This document shows, piece after piece, positions 11,191 to 22,679 of a stretch of DNA of 64,000 nt. The stretch comes from Niebla homalea. Taxonomy: Eukaryota; Ascomycota; Lecanoromycetes; Lecanorales; Ramalinaceae. Both the position numbers and the translations under genes were made by a program. The stretch lies in assembly GCA_019925105.1 (NCBI GenBank), contig JAHGAU010000005.1, positions 992,001-1,056,000 of the forward strand. The letters run 5' to 3'. A model generated the notes under the pieces. It made no database searches. It saw nothing but the letters and a program-made list of their open reading frames with translations, and was not told the DNA's origin. How positions within the stretch are numbered: position 1 is the stretch's first letter; each line of letters starts with the position of its first letter.

Positions 11191-14100
11191 ATGCCAGGTC
11201 TTGTTCGTAGTCTCATTGTTGCTGCCACCGTAGACGGCTTGATCCTCCGGCCGCTGCACCAACGAAGTGAACGATCTCTTCACATCAAATATGCAACCCA
11301 TGAAATCACTTCTACAGGACGCCGGCCCCATCAAAGCGATGTCTTTCAGGAGTGTCATGGCATCATAGGTACTCTCTTCCACGCTTGCCATGTAATCCAC
11401 AAGTCACCGCTGACTACTTGACCGGTCTAGGGTTACTCCAGGTGCCGCCCTTGTCATTCCTCATTACCATCACACATCGTCGGCAAATCGCCGAGATCAA
11501 TGACCTACCAGTCTTCGTTGTTTGCAATGTTTCTCTGATTCCTTTAAACTGCAAGTTGGATGCTGCAAGGGCCATTGAACTCGCCAAAACACCCTCCTCC
11601 ACAGATGCTGCACTGTCAGCAAGTGATGGAACAGATAGTGAGATCTCAGATGACGACGAAGAAAGATCTGACATCACGCCGCATGACGATGACGACGAAG
11701 TGGCAGATGTCTCACCAGTCTCAGCCTCACCAGCTGAAGAGGCTCCTTTCGACCCTGAGAGCGGCAGAGATCATGGTGCCACGGGCAACATTGCACGGGA
11801 CGTCCTAGGTAGGAAGGGTCAGTACGGACGCTTTGCCGAAAAATGGTTTTCGAAGAAGGGCTGGAGCGTGGAGCGTCGGAGGGTCCAAGGCATGAGCATT
11901 GACGATCAAACGCAGCCACCGGCGTCCATCGAGCAAGCCGGATCTTCATACCATCGTACTATTGAGGCTACATCCGCTTCGACGTTTGGTGATCCTCCAC
12001 TAGATCCAATGAGAGGTACCCTTTCAGCTAAAGAGCCTCCTCACGCTACTCTGAGGACACATACACTTCTTCCTAAACTATTGAGGACTACGAGATTGTT
12101 ACTCTCATCTCAAAGCTTCTTCTTCTCCTATGATCTTGATATCACTCGACGAGTTGGGTCTCAGCCGCCCAAAGGCTCCGACCTTCCTATATCCATGTCG
12201 GCTGATCCGTTGGTGCGATCTCAACTCCCACTCGGCATTCGCTAGCAATACTGAACGATCCAATAGTTCTTTTGGAACCACGAGTTAGCCGACCCTTTTA
12301 TTAGCAGCGGATTCCCCTCGCATATTGTGCCTGTGATGCAAGGCTTCGTTGGACAGCGGCCCTTCAGCTTAGACAGAGATCGTTCGCAAATGAGCCCGAC
12401 CGTACAGGAGCCGACTGGAGCAGTTTCTGCAGCGGCAAAACTAAAGGCCAACGAGGTCAACTTTACTACCAACGACCGCGCCTTTCTCCTGACTCTAATC
12501 TCACGGAGGTCAGTCCTGAGACCGGGGCTTCGATATCTTCGGAGAGGAGTGGATGATGATGGAGATGCCGCGAACTTTGTTGAGACTGAGCAGATCCTAT
12601 GCAGGCCCTCGTCACCAAACGGGACAACGACGCATTCCTTCACCCAGATTCGAGGCTCCATCCCTCTCTTTTTCTCTCAATCCGCGTATTCATTCAAGCC
12701 AATGCCCATCATGCAGCATTCTAGTGAAGCCAATCGAGCAGCCTTTGAGCGCCACTTCGACAAAATTGTCAAACGCTATGGCGATATTCTCATTGTTCTA
12801 CTAGTGGATAAGGTTGGGGTCGAGAAGCCGATAGGGGACAGGTTCAAGGCATTGACTGCTGAAATCAATGAAGGGTCTGGCATTCATGAACGCCAACTGG
12901 GTTTCGAATGGTTTGACTTTCACGAGGAATGTCGCGGCATGAAATTCGAGAACGTAAGGCGTCTTATGGCCATAGTGGGAGCACGGGTGGACGAGTTTGG
13001 GGCAACAAGGGTGCGTGACGGAAGATTGGAGTCAAGGCAGACGGGCGTGGCCAGGACGAATTGCATGGACTGTCTTGATCGGACTAATGTAGTTCAAGCA
13101 GCCTTTGGGCAGAGGATCCTTGAGGCGCACTTGAGGGAGGAAGGTCATGCCATCGACCTCGAGACAGATGATACTACGCAGTGGTTCAACACCTTATGGG
13201 CTGACAACGGAGACGCTGTATCCAAGCAGTACTCATCGACGGCGGCGCTAAAGGGCGATTATACTCGCACGCGACAACGCAACTATAGAGGTGCAATCAA
13301 TGATCTCGGTCTCACGTTGTCGAGATATTACAACAATTTGGTGAACGATTATTTCTCGCAAGCAGCAATCGACTATCTGCTTGGAAAGGTGACGGCGCAG
13401 GTGTTTGAGGACTTTGAGGAGAATATGATGAGCCGCGATCCCAGCATGTCGATTCAAAAGGTCCGACAAAACGCAATCAATAGCGCCGTCAAAATTGCCG
13501 TCGCAGATTCCACGGAAGACCTCATTGGGGCGTGGATCCTATACTCGCCACGCGAACCAAATACTGTGCGCATTGGGCCACTCGAGGAGACAATCCTGCT
13601 CCTTACCGACGCCGCGATTTACAAGGTGTCCTTCGATTGGGAGAGTGAGAAGGTCTCTTCTTTCGTGCGGGTGGACCTGCGGAGCGTCTCTGGCCTGATC
13701 AGAGGTACATATGTCACATCTACGTTGACAGCATCGCAGCGAGATGAGGCGAGAAATTGTAGGTGATCGTTTGCAACCGGGTGCGAAGGCTGTACTGACA
13801 ATTCCAGTTGGCTTTCTGATCAGGTGGAACTCCTGCAAAGAGGATGTGGCAAGGGTGAATACCCGTTCGCTCAACAGCATGGTCGGCTTGAGCGAGGTAC
13901 ATGACGGGAGCAAGCCTCATGATGGCTCTCCCTTATCACAGAAAAGCAGCCAAGGAAGGCGTTTGCTTCTCCAGGTAATCGCATTCAAAGCGCTCCCGTC
14001 CACTTCGAGTGAGACAAATGAAGGGGATGCATCGGCGCGGCTCAGCGAAAGACAAGTGATTGCCGACATTTGCGACTCCATACTGCGCGCTATCCGAATG

Positions 14101-14226
14101 GATGGCCTGGATGCGAAAGGAATCCTCGTGAGCGAGGAGAAGATCGTCTCACTGAAGGAGGCGCAAAAAAGCACTGGGCTCATCGAGCAATGGGGCCATT
14201 CTTTGAAGCGTTTGGTTTGGGGCTAG
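11191..14226 (+). CDS. SAC-domain phosphoinositide phosphatase, Sac2/INPP5F-like
   Basis: Predicted phosphoinositide phosphatase acting on phosphorylated inositol lipids of endomembranes. Exons are 11191-11368, 11431-12212, 12267-13758 and 13808-14226, giving 956 residues plus stop with all phases closing. The N-terminal lobe starts MPGLVRSLIVAATVDGLIL and continues as CHGIIGLLQVPPLSFLITIT. An acidic Ser/Asp insert lies at residues about 110-160. The catalytic P-loop RTNCMDCLDRTN contains the CX5R signature, with Cys about residue 586 and Arg about 592. Downstream, AVADSTEDLIGAWILYSPRE and the following beta-rich sequence match the hSac2-type domain that sets INPP5F-like proteins apart from Sac1. 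No C-terminal membrane helices are visible, which also argues against Sac1 itself. Lipid specificity (probably a PI4P-type phosphate) is inferred from the family. Confidence 0.9.
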
Positions 14227-14849
14227 TGGATGTAAGGAGAAGTAAGAATAGTGATACCTTATGTATAGGATGGGTTGTAGGTAGTTAGTAATACTAAAGG
14301 GGAATGGGTCAAGACGGCCTCGTATCTTATTAACTAGTTGTACCAAATACCAAGCTACCGAAGCGGGATTCGAACAATGAAGAGGATTTGTCGGCATTCC
14401 CTTTGGAACTCCTGGATCTTCTCGAAACCTTGGAACAATCCAAGAAACACCAGAGGATCGTTGATTTTGTACCCTAGCTTCCATCTCCAGTAAATCTGCA
14501 GCTGTATGGCAAAAGGACCAGTCTAGTAACGGGGATCTGCAACTGCCCGAACCAGACGATTGTTTCGGCTGTCTGCTGCCATCTTCAGCCCCACACCTGC
14601 CGGGCAGCGAGCCTCGAGAGTTCGCTGACGACTATCAAGTATTGAATGGGACAGAAGGGTGATTGACACTTGATCGGCGAGATCAGGGATCACGAAACGC
14701 CAGAAAGAGGAGAGCGTCGTGTTTTAAGACCTTTCTGTCTACACTGGGACTTGAAGATATCCCAAGACTGCTTTATACGGAGAGCTTGGTCCGAGTGACT
14801 TTCACACCAAGGTTGATCACAGATCGGACCGGAGATATCATCCCTTTCG
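14227..14849. other. Intergenic region upstream of the cAMP phosphodiesterase
   Basis: 623 bp between two plus-strand genes. A short open frame at 14,663-14,863 runs into the next gene's first exon but has no recognisable features. A fragment near 14,362 resembles a tRNA T-loop but does not fold (see rejected items). Confidence 0.5.
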
Positions 14850-16594
14850 ATGAAATCGAATGACGCCGCTTCTAATGATAAAGCTCACCCCAAGGTGTCG
14901 GACCATGCAGCTTTCCATATTATAGTATTGGTCAGTCATCAAGCATTTCTCTCGTTCCGATTTAGTACCCTTACCGATTACTGCTTTTGCACCATCCACC
15001 CGCTAGCAAGGTATGCTCACTATGCCTGGCATAGGGAAGTGGAGGCGGTCCAATAGAGGATAATGTGACTGGCCTTCTGGTCAGGTCGACCGCAACCGAC
15101 TGGGCCAAAGGTTCCGTTCTCGCCGTAGACGCAGGTACCCATTTGGCTGCAGTCACGAACATCATCCATCAGCACCTGCCTGATGCTGTTCGTCGAAGAT
15201 CGTCACCACCCAGGTCCAGCCGACCACAATCTGTCTTTTCGTCCTCCAAGGAACCCATCCAAGATGGCGAGGACACAACGTCAAGCCGTGGGCCGGAACA
15301 CGCCAGCGCGCCATCCGATATCATCAAACCTCAGCTCTTCCTCTCTACGGGACCCCTGGCCAACTTTGGTCTTCCCCACGCGACAGCCAAGGCAAATGCG
15401 GCATATTTTGTGAGAAACCTCATCACAACCTATTTAATCACGCATCCCCACCTTGACCACATATCCGGCTTCGTAATCAATACCGCAGGATTTCAACACA
15501 CATCAAGGCCGAAGCGATTGGCAGGCTTGCCCTCGACCATTGATGCCTTCAAATCACACATTTTTAACGATACAATCTGGCCGAATCTATCAGATGAAGA
15601 TGGTGGGGTGGGCCTGGTGTCGTATATGCGGCTGGCTGAGGGCGGCAACCTGGCCATTGGAGAGGGGAAGAGTCGAGGTTACATCGAGGTTTGCGATGGA
15701 CTGGCCGTGAAAGGGTGGAGTGTAAGCCATGGCAAATGCATGCATCATCATGGAAAGCGAGGGAGTGGTAGCGGTCATTCACTAGAGCAATTTGGCGATC
15801 CCCTCTCCAGACGGGCATCCCAGAGCGTCATGACCCCGAGCGGGCTGCAGCATGGCAGAGAGGGTGGCTACTCTCTCGGGCCATGTGTGACCGATAGTTC
15901 TGCATTCTTCCTAAGGGATGATCACACCGGGAGCGAGGTCTTGATTTTTGGTGATGTAGAGCCGGACACCTTGTCGCTCTCCCCAAGGACTGCGCAGGTG
16001 TGGACTGATGCCGCACCCAAAGTGGCCAGCGGCGTGCTCAGAGGGGTTCTGATCGAGTGCTCGTACAACGAGGGTCAATCAGATGACACGCTGTTCGGAC
16101 ACCTCGCACCACGACATGTTATTGCAGAGTTGGGAGCTCTCGCCGACAAGGTCGACGAATTGAGTCAGGCTCCAACAGATTCATCTCATCTGAAGAGAAA
16201 AAGGATGAGTACAGGCTGGCCACCACCTGATGAAGCTTTAGACCAGCTTCGCAAACCCCGTCCGACCCAGCAGAGTCGCCGAAGGGGTAGGAGGTCGAGT
16301 CCAAGTCCGGTCGGTGTTCGTAGCGAACTATGCGCTGGCAGTCACGCGAGAGGCTTGCGAAGTAGCATGCCGGAGCCAGTACAAGACCCACCAAAAAGTC
16401 ATCCAAATGCTCCGAGCCGTACAGGTAAGCTACTGCTGGGCTTGCGGGTAATCATCATACATGTAAAGGACAATCTGAAGGATGACACAGACGCTGGTGA
16501 GACGATTCTTGCCCAATTGCAAGAATTGGGAAGAGCTGCCGGGTTAGAATGCAACTTCGCCATTAGTGTTGCTGGCTCAAGTTTGTGGTTGTGA
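14850..16594 (+). CDS. PDE1: Class II (low-affinity) 3',5'-cyclic-nucleotide phosphodiesterase, Pde1-like
   Basis: Hydrolyses cAMP to AMP and dampens PKA signalling. Exons are 14850-14930 and 15035-16594, giving 546 residues plus stop. The splice joins FHIIVL to GSGGGPIEDNVTGLLVRST, the family's N-terminal strand and glycine loop. The metallo-beta-lactamase-fold metal motif is THPHLDHISG (HPHLDH at about residues 164-169). Other family segments are AVDAGTHLAAV, RLAGLPSTIDAFKSHIFN, SAFFLRDDHTGSEVLIFGDVE and, near the end, GLRVIIIHVKD. Low-complexity Ser/Arg-rich inserts at residues about 78-118 and 410-480 make it longer than yeast Pde1, as in other filamentous fungi. The first intron is 104 nt, the longest I infer in this arm, and starts GTCAGT. 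The ATG at 14850 is the first in frame; a further upstream exon cannot be excluded. Confidence 0.9.
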
Positions 16595-16913
16595 GACCTG
16601 AGATGTCCTGCGCATTGTACGATATCCGCTGTAAACTTGGAAGATTCATTAATCTGCGAGTGCCCAACCACCTGTGACTTTCATCTTGTCACATGAAGGA
16701 TCTGAGCTTGCATTATGCATCAGTGATTCGATAGTCGATGAGAAGCAGACAGCCAGATCCTCAACGTACCTGTAGACTCAAGAGCGCCGACCAAACGAAG
16801 CATCTTGACAGCGACGCGCCTCGTGCGCTGATGTCGTTATTTGAAGATACTGATAATTGGGCAATGTCCTGAAATACGGGAGAATCTTGTACCATTGTCG
16901 CTAGACGTCTCGA
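16595..16913. other. Convergent 3' intergenic region
   Basis: 319 bp between the stops of the phosphodiesterase (plus) and the Ssh4-like gene (minus). Both terminators should lie here. I see no strong hairpin or other feature. Confidence 0.55.
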
Positions 16914-18562
16914 TCAAGACGCTTCACCTCCGTCATGTCCCATTGCGGCATCGTAGCTCGGAATTGGTGCGTTCTGATTCCCCCTTCGCTCTCTTACGTT
17001 GCCGATCAATGGCACCCCGGCCTCTTGGCTAGCCTCGATATTGTCTTGATCCTCTTCACTACTTTCACTATCGCTTCGACTTCGCTCCGTCATCGACCCA
17101 TCTGGACTGTAATATTCAGGTGGTGGAGCAGAAAGCTCGTAGGGAGAAAGGGCGCTGAAGCCGGAGCCAGGATTCCGCTCCACCAAGTGACGCTCGGCAC
17201 TTCTGCTTGTACCCTCCCCAATGTCTTCATTTGAAGGTATGTGTGCTAGCTGAGCCAGGGATATCTCCGTGGGCGAACGTTCAGGACCTGGACTCACTGG
17301 ATAATCGAGTCTAGGGTTACCACTCCTTGAGCGCCCATGGCCTGGAGTAACATAATGAGGACGTGATTGCCGCGCACCCTGGCTCCCAGCTTCGAGTAGG
17401 ATGCTGCCTTGTTCACTGCCATAGGGTGGCGGTGGAGCAAGACTGCCCGTCATTGGAGCCAAACCCCACTTTTTGACATTTGCTTCAATGAAGACAAATC
17501 CGCTTTGCCCAAAATTAACGTGGACAGTGCATGGGCCATTGGCGCCGACGGTCGGGAAGAAATTCTGAGTCTTCAGCCCGTGAGCCACATCATCTAATTT
17601 CTTTCCGTTGCGCGTGAAGAAAATGGTACCGGTTCTTGGGCGATAGCCGACGCCTATGACATCACCCTGAACATATTCAGGGCCGTACGCAGTCGCGTGA
17701 AATGGCTGGTTGTAGCGGCGCTGGCCAGTTGATGTGAATGCGAGGGAATTCCTATGCCATCCTGGACACGTGTCAGAAGCCAACAGTTCAAGCAATGCGG
17801 AGGTCGAGCGTCATACCAGGCAGGCGGAAGAGCGGATATGGCTTGGTGGAAACACCAATGCTGACGAGAGAAGCCTCAGGCTTGTCGTAGATTTTCGCTT
17901 CCCAGTAATAAACTTCGTTCTGTTTGGGGACCGGCAAGTTGCTTTGGACGCTGCACTCCGAGTCAAAGAATTCGATCTCGGTCCGAGCCTCAACGAAGCA
18001 ATTGGCAATCTCGAGCTCAGGCTCGAATTCCCAGGCTGAAACGCCTTTCTCTTGGATGGCTAGGAATTGAGAGAGGGAAATATCGGTGGGCAAAGTCTCA
18101 GGCGGATTCGCTTGGACGAAGGCTAACGACATGCCAGATCAGCGCTCGGTCTTCGTATCCACTTGAGGGGCCATTCAAACCCTTCGCTCTTAGATATTCT
18201 ACCCTCTGCAGATCATCCATTTCTTCGAGGGCGTCAGCCTCCTCTCGTGCCAGAGCTTGCTCATCATCAAATTCGCCGGGCCTGCCCATGCGGTCCAACA
18301 GAATCCTTCCGCGACTCGTATATCTGAAGAAGTAGAAGATGGCAAATATGAGGACCACAAAGGCGGCGGACCCAAAGGCAGACAGCATGCCGATGAGAAT
18401 ACCTTTGCCCGTTGAGCCACCATTGCTGCTAATATTTATGACGATGTTGGTCCGTTCATGAGGGGTCTCCTGCCACTGCGACCTATGATCGGTAGGGGAG
18501 GAGACAGCACGGTGGTATGACGTTGCGAAGGTGGGAGAAGATTCAAGGGCTACTTGGGGCAT
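16914..18562 (-). CDS. SSH4: Ssh4-like SPRY-domain adaptor for the Rsp5 ubiquitin ligase
   Basis: Yeast Ssh4 is a single-pass endosome/vacuole membrane adaptor that recruits the ubiquitin ligase Rsp5 to cargo. Exons are 18562-18181, 18122-17817 and 17761-16914, giving 511 residues plus stop. A membrane segment (GILIGMLSAFGSAAFVVLIF) lies at residues about 54-79. It is followed by GRILLDRMGRPGEFDDEQA, a typical family stretch. The SPRY domain covers residues about 175-330 and includes SAWEFEPELEIANCFVEART, VYYWEAKIYDKPE and VGYRPRTGTIFFTRNGKKL. Two PPxY motifs for Rsp5 WW domains are visible after it: PPPPY at residues 339-343 and PPEY at 443-446. The start is set at the first in-frame ATG (MPQVALESS); the frame is open upstream but without ATG. 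The first 5' splice site (GTTTGA) is weak, but the junction AKAFVQANPP supports it. Confidence 0.92.
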
Positions 18563-19013
18563 GGTGAAGATTGGGCCACTCAACCAACATGAGGAGCTAA
18601 ATCACCAGGATACGAGACTCCCTTCACTGGTGGGAAAAACTATGCAGACCAGGAGTAATGTGCTTCGAATGAGGCTGCGAAGAAGATGGCCGTGCCCAGG
18701 GTAGAATCACAATCAATTGCTATGACTACTCAGCTCAAGTCGTTCGGGCTTAGTGGTTCGGCTAAAGTGCAAAGCTTAATTGAGGGCGCAAGCCGCAAGG
18801 GGCGTTACTATTGGTTATGTTACAGTGTAAGATACATTTAACACGTTAGTGCGGATGCTGTAAGGTCCTGCTGAAACAACGCATCCTCCACATTGTTTGT
18901 AGATAGTCAAAGTGCCGGGTGCGGAGAGTTCGGTTCAGAATGCGTGACCTCGTTCGCGTGTTTGACTTTATGAGCTATGGCGATGTACCCCTGACCTTGG
19001 GCTTTACCCAGCT
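18563..19013. promoter_or_regulatory. Promoter region of the Ssh4-like gene and UCH37 terminator
   Basis: 451 bp between two tandem minus-strand genes. It should contain the UCH37 3' end and the Ssh4-like promoter. No recognisable coding or RNA feature is seen. Confidence 0.5.
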
Positions 19014-20119
19014 TTACGAGTCCTGTTCCGTTGGAGACTTCTCCTCAAGTCTTGTCTTAGTTCTCTCCTTTGCATCATCAATCCACTTTCCAAATGCTCC
19101 AGGTCCACCGTCTATCTTCCATCCAACAATTGTCTTCATAGTCTCTCCAAAGAAACCAATGAAATTATGTCGTCGCAAGGCGTTTTCCCATTGCCAAGTC
19201 CTCCGCTTCTCCTGCTCGCGGTTGAGCCAATCGTCATCTCCAATCGATTTGGCACGGATACGCAGATCTTGTATCATGGCCAATAGATTGAAACGTATCT
19301 CTTGTGCAGGGTATCTATCAATACGTCGTTGGAGGACGGGGATGATTTTGTCAGGAAATTCGTCGAACGAGCATTGTCCATGGCTGATAGGTGCCGGTTG
19401 TAAGCCATCGAGCTCATATAGAGTATTGTTGATTGGGGTGTAAGCAATGAAATGGTACACGTCGTCATCTTCCGTGGCTGGCTTTTGGCCTTCCGCTACG
19501 AAGGGTGATGCGCGGGCAAAAGAATTGTGGACGTCTCGTATGCGTTCGGAGTTTGATAGTGCTTCCCCACGCAACTACGGTGACGACTTTGTGAGCCTGA
19601 AGTATTGCGCTTGCCACGTGTGGGGAGGGTACTGCTTGCTAACCTCGGACGGGAAGCCGCCAGTGAACTCCTTAAAGTCTGAAAGTTGTGGTCCTAGTTC
19701 AACCTGATCGGCCCTGTTTAATAGGACCGACAGCAGAGCTTGAGTGCCACAGGCGTTCTGTATTGTCTGTGCCGCGAAGAAAAGGTCGGCGGCGGCGTCA
19801 TGGTCAAACACGCCATCCATGGAACTGGCGTTAGGCTGCTCGCCGGTTGGATACTTGAACAGAAAAATTACGCCATATACAGGGCTGTGGATAAGTCAGT
19901 TCTATGATGAGGCAGGCGCCGCGTGATCTAACCTGCCTCTGCTGCCTCAAGTACTCCGAGTCCAGGGCGATGAGCTCCTCGAATTGTACATCCTTTGCCC
20001 CGAGATTTTGAACGAGGAATGTGAATACCCCCTACTAAAATGTGAGAACCGAACATTGCTTGATGCTGCTCCACTCTATCACTTACAGCATCTGATTCGA
20101 TGGTATTCCACCCTGACAT
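19014..20119 (-). CDS. Ubiquitin carboxyl-terminal hydrolase UCH37/UCHL5 (Uch2-like)
   Basis: A peptidase-C12 deubiquitinase; family members trim ubiquitin at the proteasome or the INO80 complex. Exons are 20119-20087, 20031-19937, 19884-19644 and 19574-19014, giving 309 residues plus stop. The start MSGWNTIESDAGVFTFLV is typical. The active-site Cys lies in QNACGTQALL, His in DVYHFIAYTP and Asp in YELDGL. In this model they fall at residues 88, 164 and 179, which are the known catalytic positions of human UCH37. That agreement supports the second intron, which only keeps frame if it starts at GC (AG|GCAGGT, 19936) and yields RQQSPVYGVIFLFKY. The C-terminal extension after the catalytic domain includes ENALRRHNFIGFFGE, the helical tail that in other family members contacts the proteasome receptor. 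A TGACGTCA site lies 77 bp upstream. Confidence 0.93.
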
Positions 20120-20714
20120 GGCATCAGATGCGTTACAAGAGGATGTGTCGAAGCAGCGTGCCGAATGCTGTACTCGGAAGAATTTTGAGGTGACGTGACG
20201 TCAAACAAAACTTTATTTTCCGCGCTAGTTCATATCTCACTCTCCACTTCTCCAGAGCGTTTTTGAATGCTCAAACAGAGAGCTGCCCAGCAAGACATAC
20301 ACGCGCAGCTTTCATAGCTCTCAGTCGAGATTTTGATAGCAGTAGTCGAGATTTTCATTGCACCAGTAGATTTGTATCAGAACTTCTTCCAAAACATCAG
20401 TCGTACATCTCACTTCCCTCCTTCCCCTTTCTCTACACGCGTCATGGCGACTTCCCTAGTCTGACGAAACTAGCTCGCCAGAACACAAGAATGCTCCTTT
20501 CAACTCACTCATGCCACCACATTCGAAATGTCGCACGTCTTCATGATCTTACATCTCCCCCTTGATGTAGACGATGTTCGATATGTCAACCCAGTCCGGC
20601 AAACCCCTGGACAAAGGGGTAGGGTAGCAAAGCTAATGAGCATGAATTAACCCAACCAGTGCAAGGGGTCTATTGAGGCATTCTCGACATGGCTACTGCC
20701 GCTGCACAACGATG
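20120..20714. promoter_or_regulatory. UCH37 promoter region and Zn2Cys6 regulator terminator
   Basis: 595 bp between two tandem minus-strand genes. A CRE-type palindrome lies at 20,196-20,203. A 12-bp direct repeat (AGTCGAGATTTT) occurs twice between about 20,322 and 20,357. No coding signal is convincing. Confidence 0.5.
20196..20203. promoter_or_regulatory. CRE/ATF-type palindrome upstream of UCH37
   Basis: The sequence TGACGTCA is a perfect 8-bp CRE, preceded by an overlapping TGACG half-site. It lies 77 bp upstream of the UCH37 start codon. In fungi such sites are bound by ATF/CREB-type bZIP proteins. Binding here is inferred only from sequence and position. Confidence 0.5.
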
Positions 20715-22679
20715 TTAGGGTTTCTTCCTCCTTTCCATAGTTGGGGACACAAACCTGCCTATGTAGCCAGGGGACTGGCCTCCAAATGACCAAGTCTCCT
20801 CATCTGGCATGTCCGGAAGGAAGACCGGCGAGTAGGCCGCCGGAGAATACGCTGGAGAATCACCTTGTTGGCTGAAGCCCGAAAGGGATCTGTTATCAAA
20901 GGAGTGCTCGCTCATCACTGCTGAGGCTTCTAGCAGCTGCGATGTTCTGTTGGAGCCCGCGTTGGAATAGTGGAGGAACGGAGACGGGGGAAAACTGAGA
21001 TCTTCGAAGCTGGGGCTGGCGAGAACTGGTATCGTTCCGGAGAGAGCAGGGCTTATTGGAGGGGGATAATTTGGGGTCCCTGGTTGAGAGCTGACGCTAA
21101 GACGGTGAAAGCTGTAAGGACTCTGTGGGCGCTGCCCTCTTTGATGCGCTAGGTCTTGGCTCACCGCGTCTTGTAATTGATTTCGAGCAGAGGTCAGCCG
21201 AGCAAAATGCATGAGGTTATCAAGCTCAGATGGATGCATTTCTCCCGGTGTAACCACAGCCACCTTAGAACGGAGTTTGACATCGATCTGACCGGTAGCT
21301 TGGACGGTCAAGCAGCCTAGCGCTGCACCGCTTAGTTCTGGGAGTGATGAGTCGATCGCAATCGCCAAAGTGTGCAACTGCGCGAGCAGGACCATGGCCG
21401 CTGTCCCCATGTCGTTGTTCTTCACAAGATTGACAGGCAACCAGAAGAGCCAGGCGCGCAGAGATTGAAGCTTCTCGAACAACTGTTCACTCTGCATCGA
21501 AGTACTCCATGATCGAAAATCGTGGGCGAACTCCAATATGCCCTGAACTTGACGAGCTACCGGATGAACATTTTGAAGTCGGGCCGACAATTCCCGCAAC
21601 GCGTTCGTGGCGAGAAAGACGGATTGATCGTCATACGTAATGGAAGAGGCAGTGCTAGAAAAGAAGGAGGGATGATCCTCAACGAAAGCCGCAAATCTGG
21701 ATTGGAACTTCCAATCTTTCATGGAGCCAATGACCTACAACATGTTAGTATGCATTAAACCCCCGAACCGGTGTCTGATACCGTAGATATGCCGGACATC
21801 AAGAAATTCCAGCTAGCCCTGCAGCAATTGTGTCAGTTGACCCGCAGCTACGAACAGGCAGGCGCAGACCAACCAGTCAGAAGCTTGCCAAGAAAGGAGT
21901 ATGGAAGCTGCAAGTACCGCGTCAGAATTGTCTTGGGAAAAGTCGCCAATTGCTTCCTGCAAGCCGCTCAGGGCTATTCCCCGATGGTGATAAGCAAGGT
22001 TTTTAGTCTCGACAGACTTCGTAATCCATGCCATATGGGTAGCAGAAAAAGCAAGGATTGAGCTCATGGCGAAACCACGTCCGTTCGCAGCATCTATGAA
22101 GCTGAACCATGGCTCAAGTCAGGAGGCCCAAGAGATTCGGCTTAGGGTACGGCTTACCTAGGAACCTGCTGCACCCAAATGGTACAGCCGACAAAGTCCG
22201 AAAGTCGCATTTCGCGGTAGATGGTGCAAATATGATGGATCAAGCGCAGCTCGATTCGTGAAAGGCCGGAAAACTGATGGGGAAATTGCAGGTGCATTTC
22301 TGGAAAGGGAAAGACACTAGTCCTCCGCCACGTCTCAAGTTCTCGCTCGATGCTTGGACTGGAAAGCAGATTCGGACCCCTTGAAGGGCCAGGTTGATCT
22401 TCCGCTGGAGGGGTGGTATCCATAAAATCACACCTACATAGGACCTGTCAGCCTATAGGGGTCTGCGAGCTTCTAGATAGCCTCAGAGCCGACCTAACAT
22501 GATGTTTGATGCAATTCTTGCTACCATTTGTCAGTTAGGAATGGCGTTTCTTGCAAGAGGAAGACAGACCATTGGGGCTTCCCTTCGTCACAGCGAATGT
22601 GCCGTCTTTTGCATGTTGCGCATCCCTTCCTTGATTTCGTATGACTCTTGCGAGTGGCACCACTGACAATGGGAGGCAT
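20715..22679 (-). CDS. Zn2Cys6 fungal-type transcription factor, Upc2-like layout
   Basis: A predicted nuclear DNA-binding regulator. Exons are 22679-22570, 22520-22494, 22433-22158, 22101-21874, 21818-21782 and 21734-20715, giving 565 residues plus stop. The zinc cluster is assembled across three exons: CATCKRRHIRC, DEGKPQ and CKNCIKHHVRC, with cysteines at 20, 23, 30, 37, 40 and 47 and spacing CX2CX6CX6CX2CX6C. A basic stretch (RKSHTKSRKG) precedes it. The regulatory region follows the order seen in Upc2-type regulators: ELRLIHHICTIYREM, a helical repeat with MSSILAFSATHMAWIT, then LLSWQASDWASWNFLMSGIST. The fifth intron has a TACTAAC branch site. The C-terminus is Ser/Pro-rich and disordered. 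No metabolic gene cluster surrounds it, so its targets cannot be guessed. The last residues (from about GYIGR) might be spliced differently. Confidence 0.85.

Noticed and set aside
11059..11400. Minus-strand open frame of 113 codons.
   Set aside because: It overlaps the first exon of the Sac2-like gene in antisense and has no protein features.
14360..14376. GCGGGATTCGAAC resembles the reverse complement of a tRNA T-arm.
   Set aside because: The opposite arm (CATTG) does not pair with CCCGC, and no D-arm or acceptor stem is found at the right spacing.
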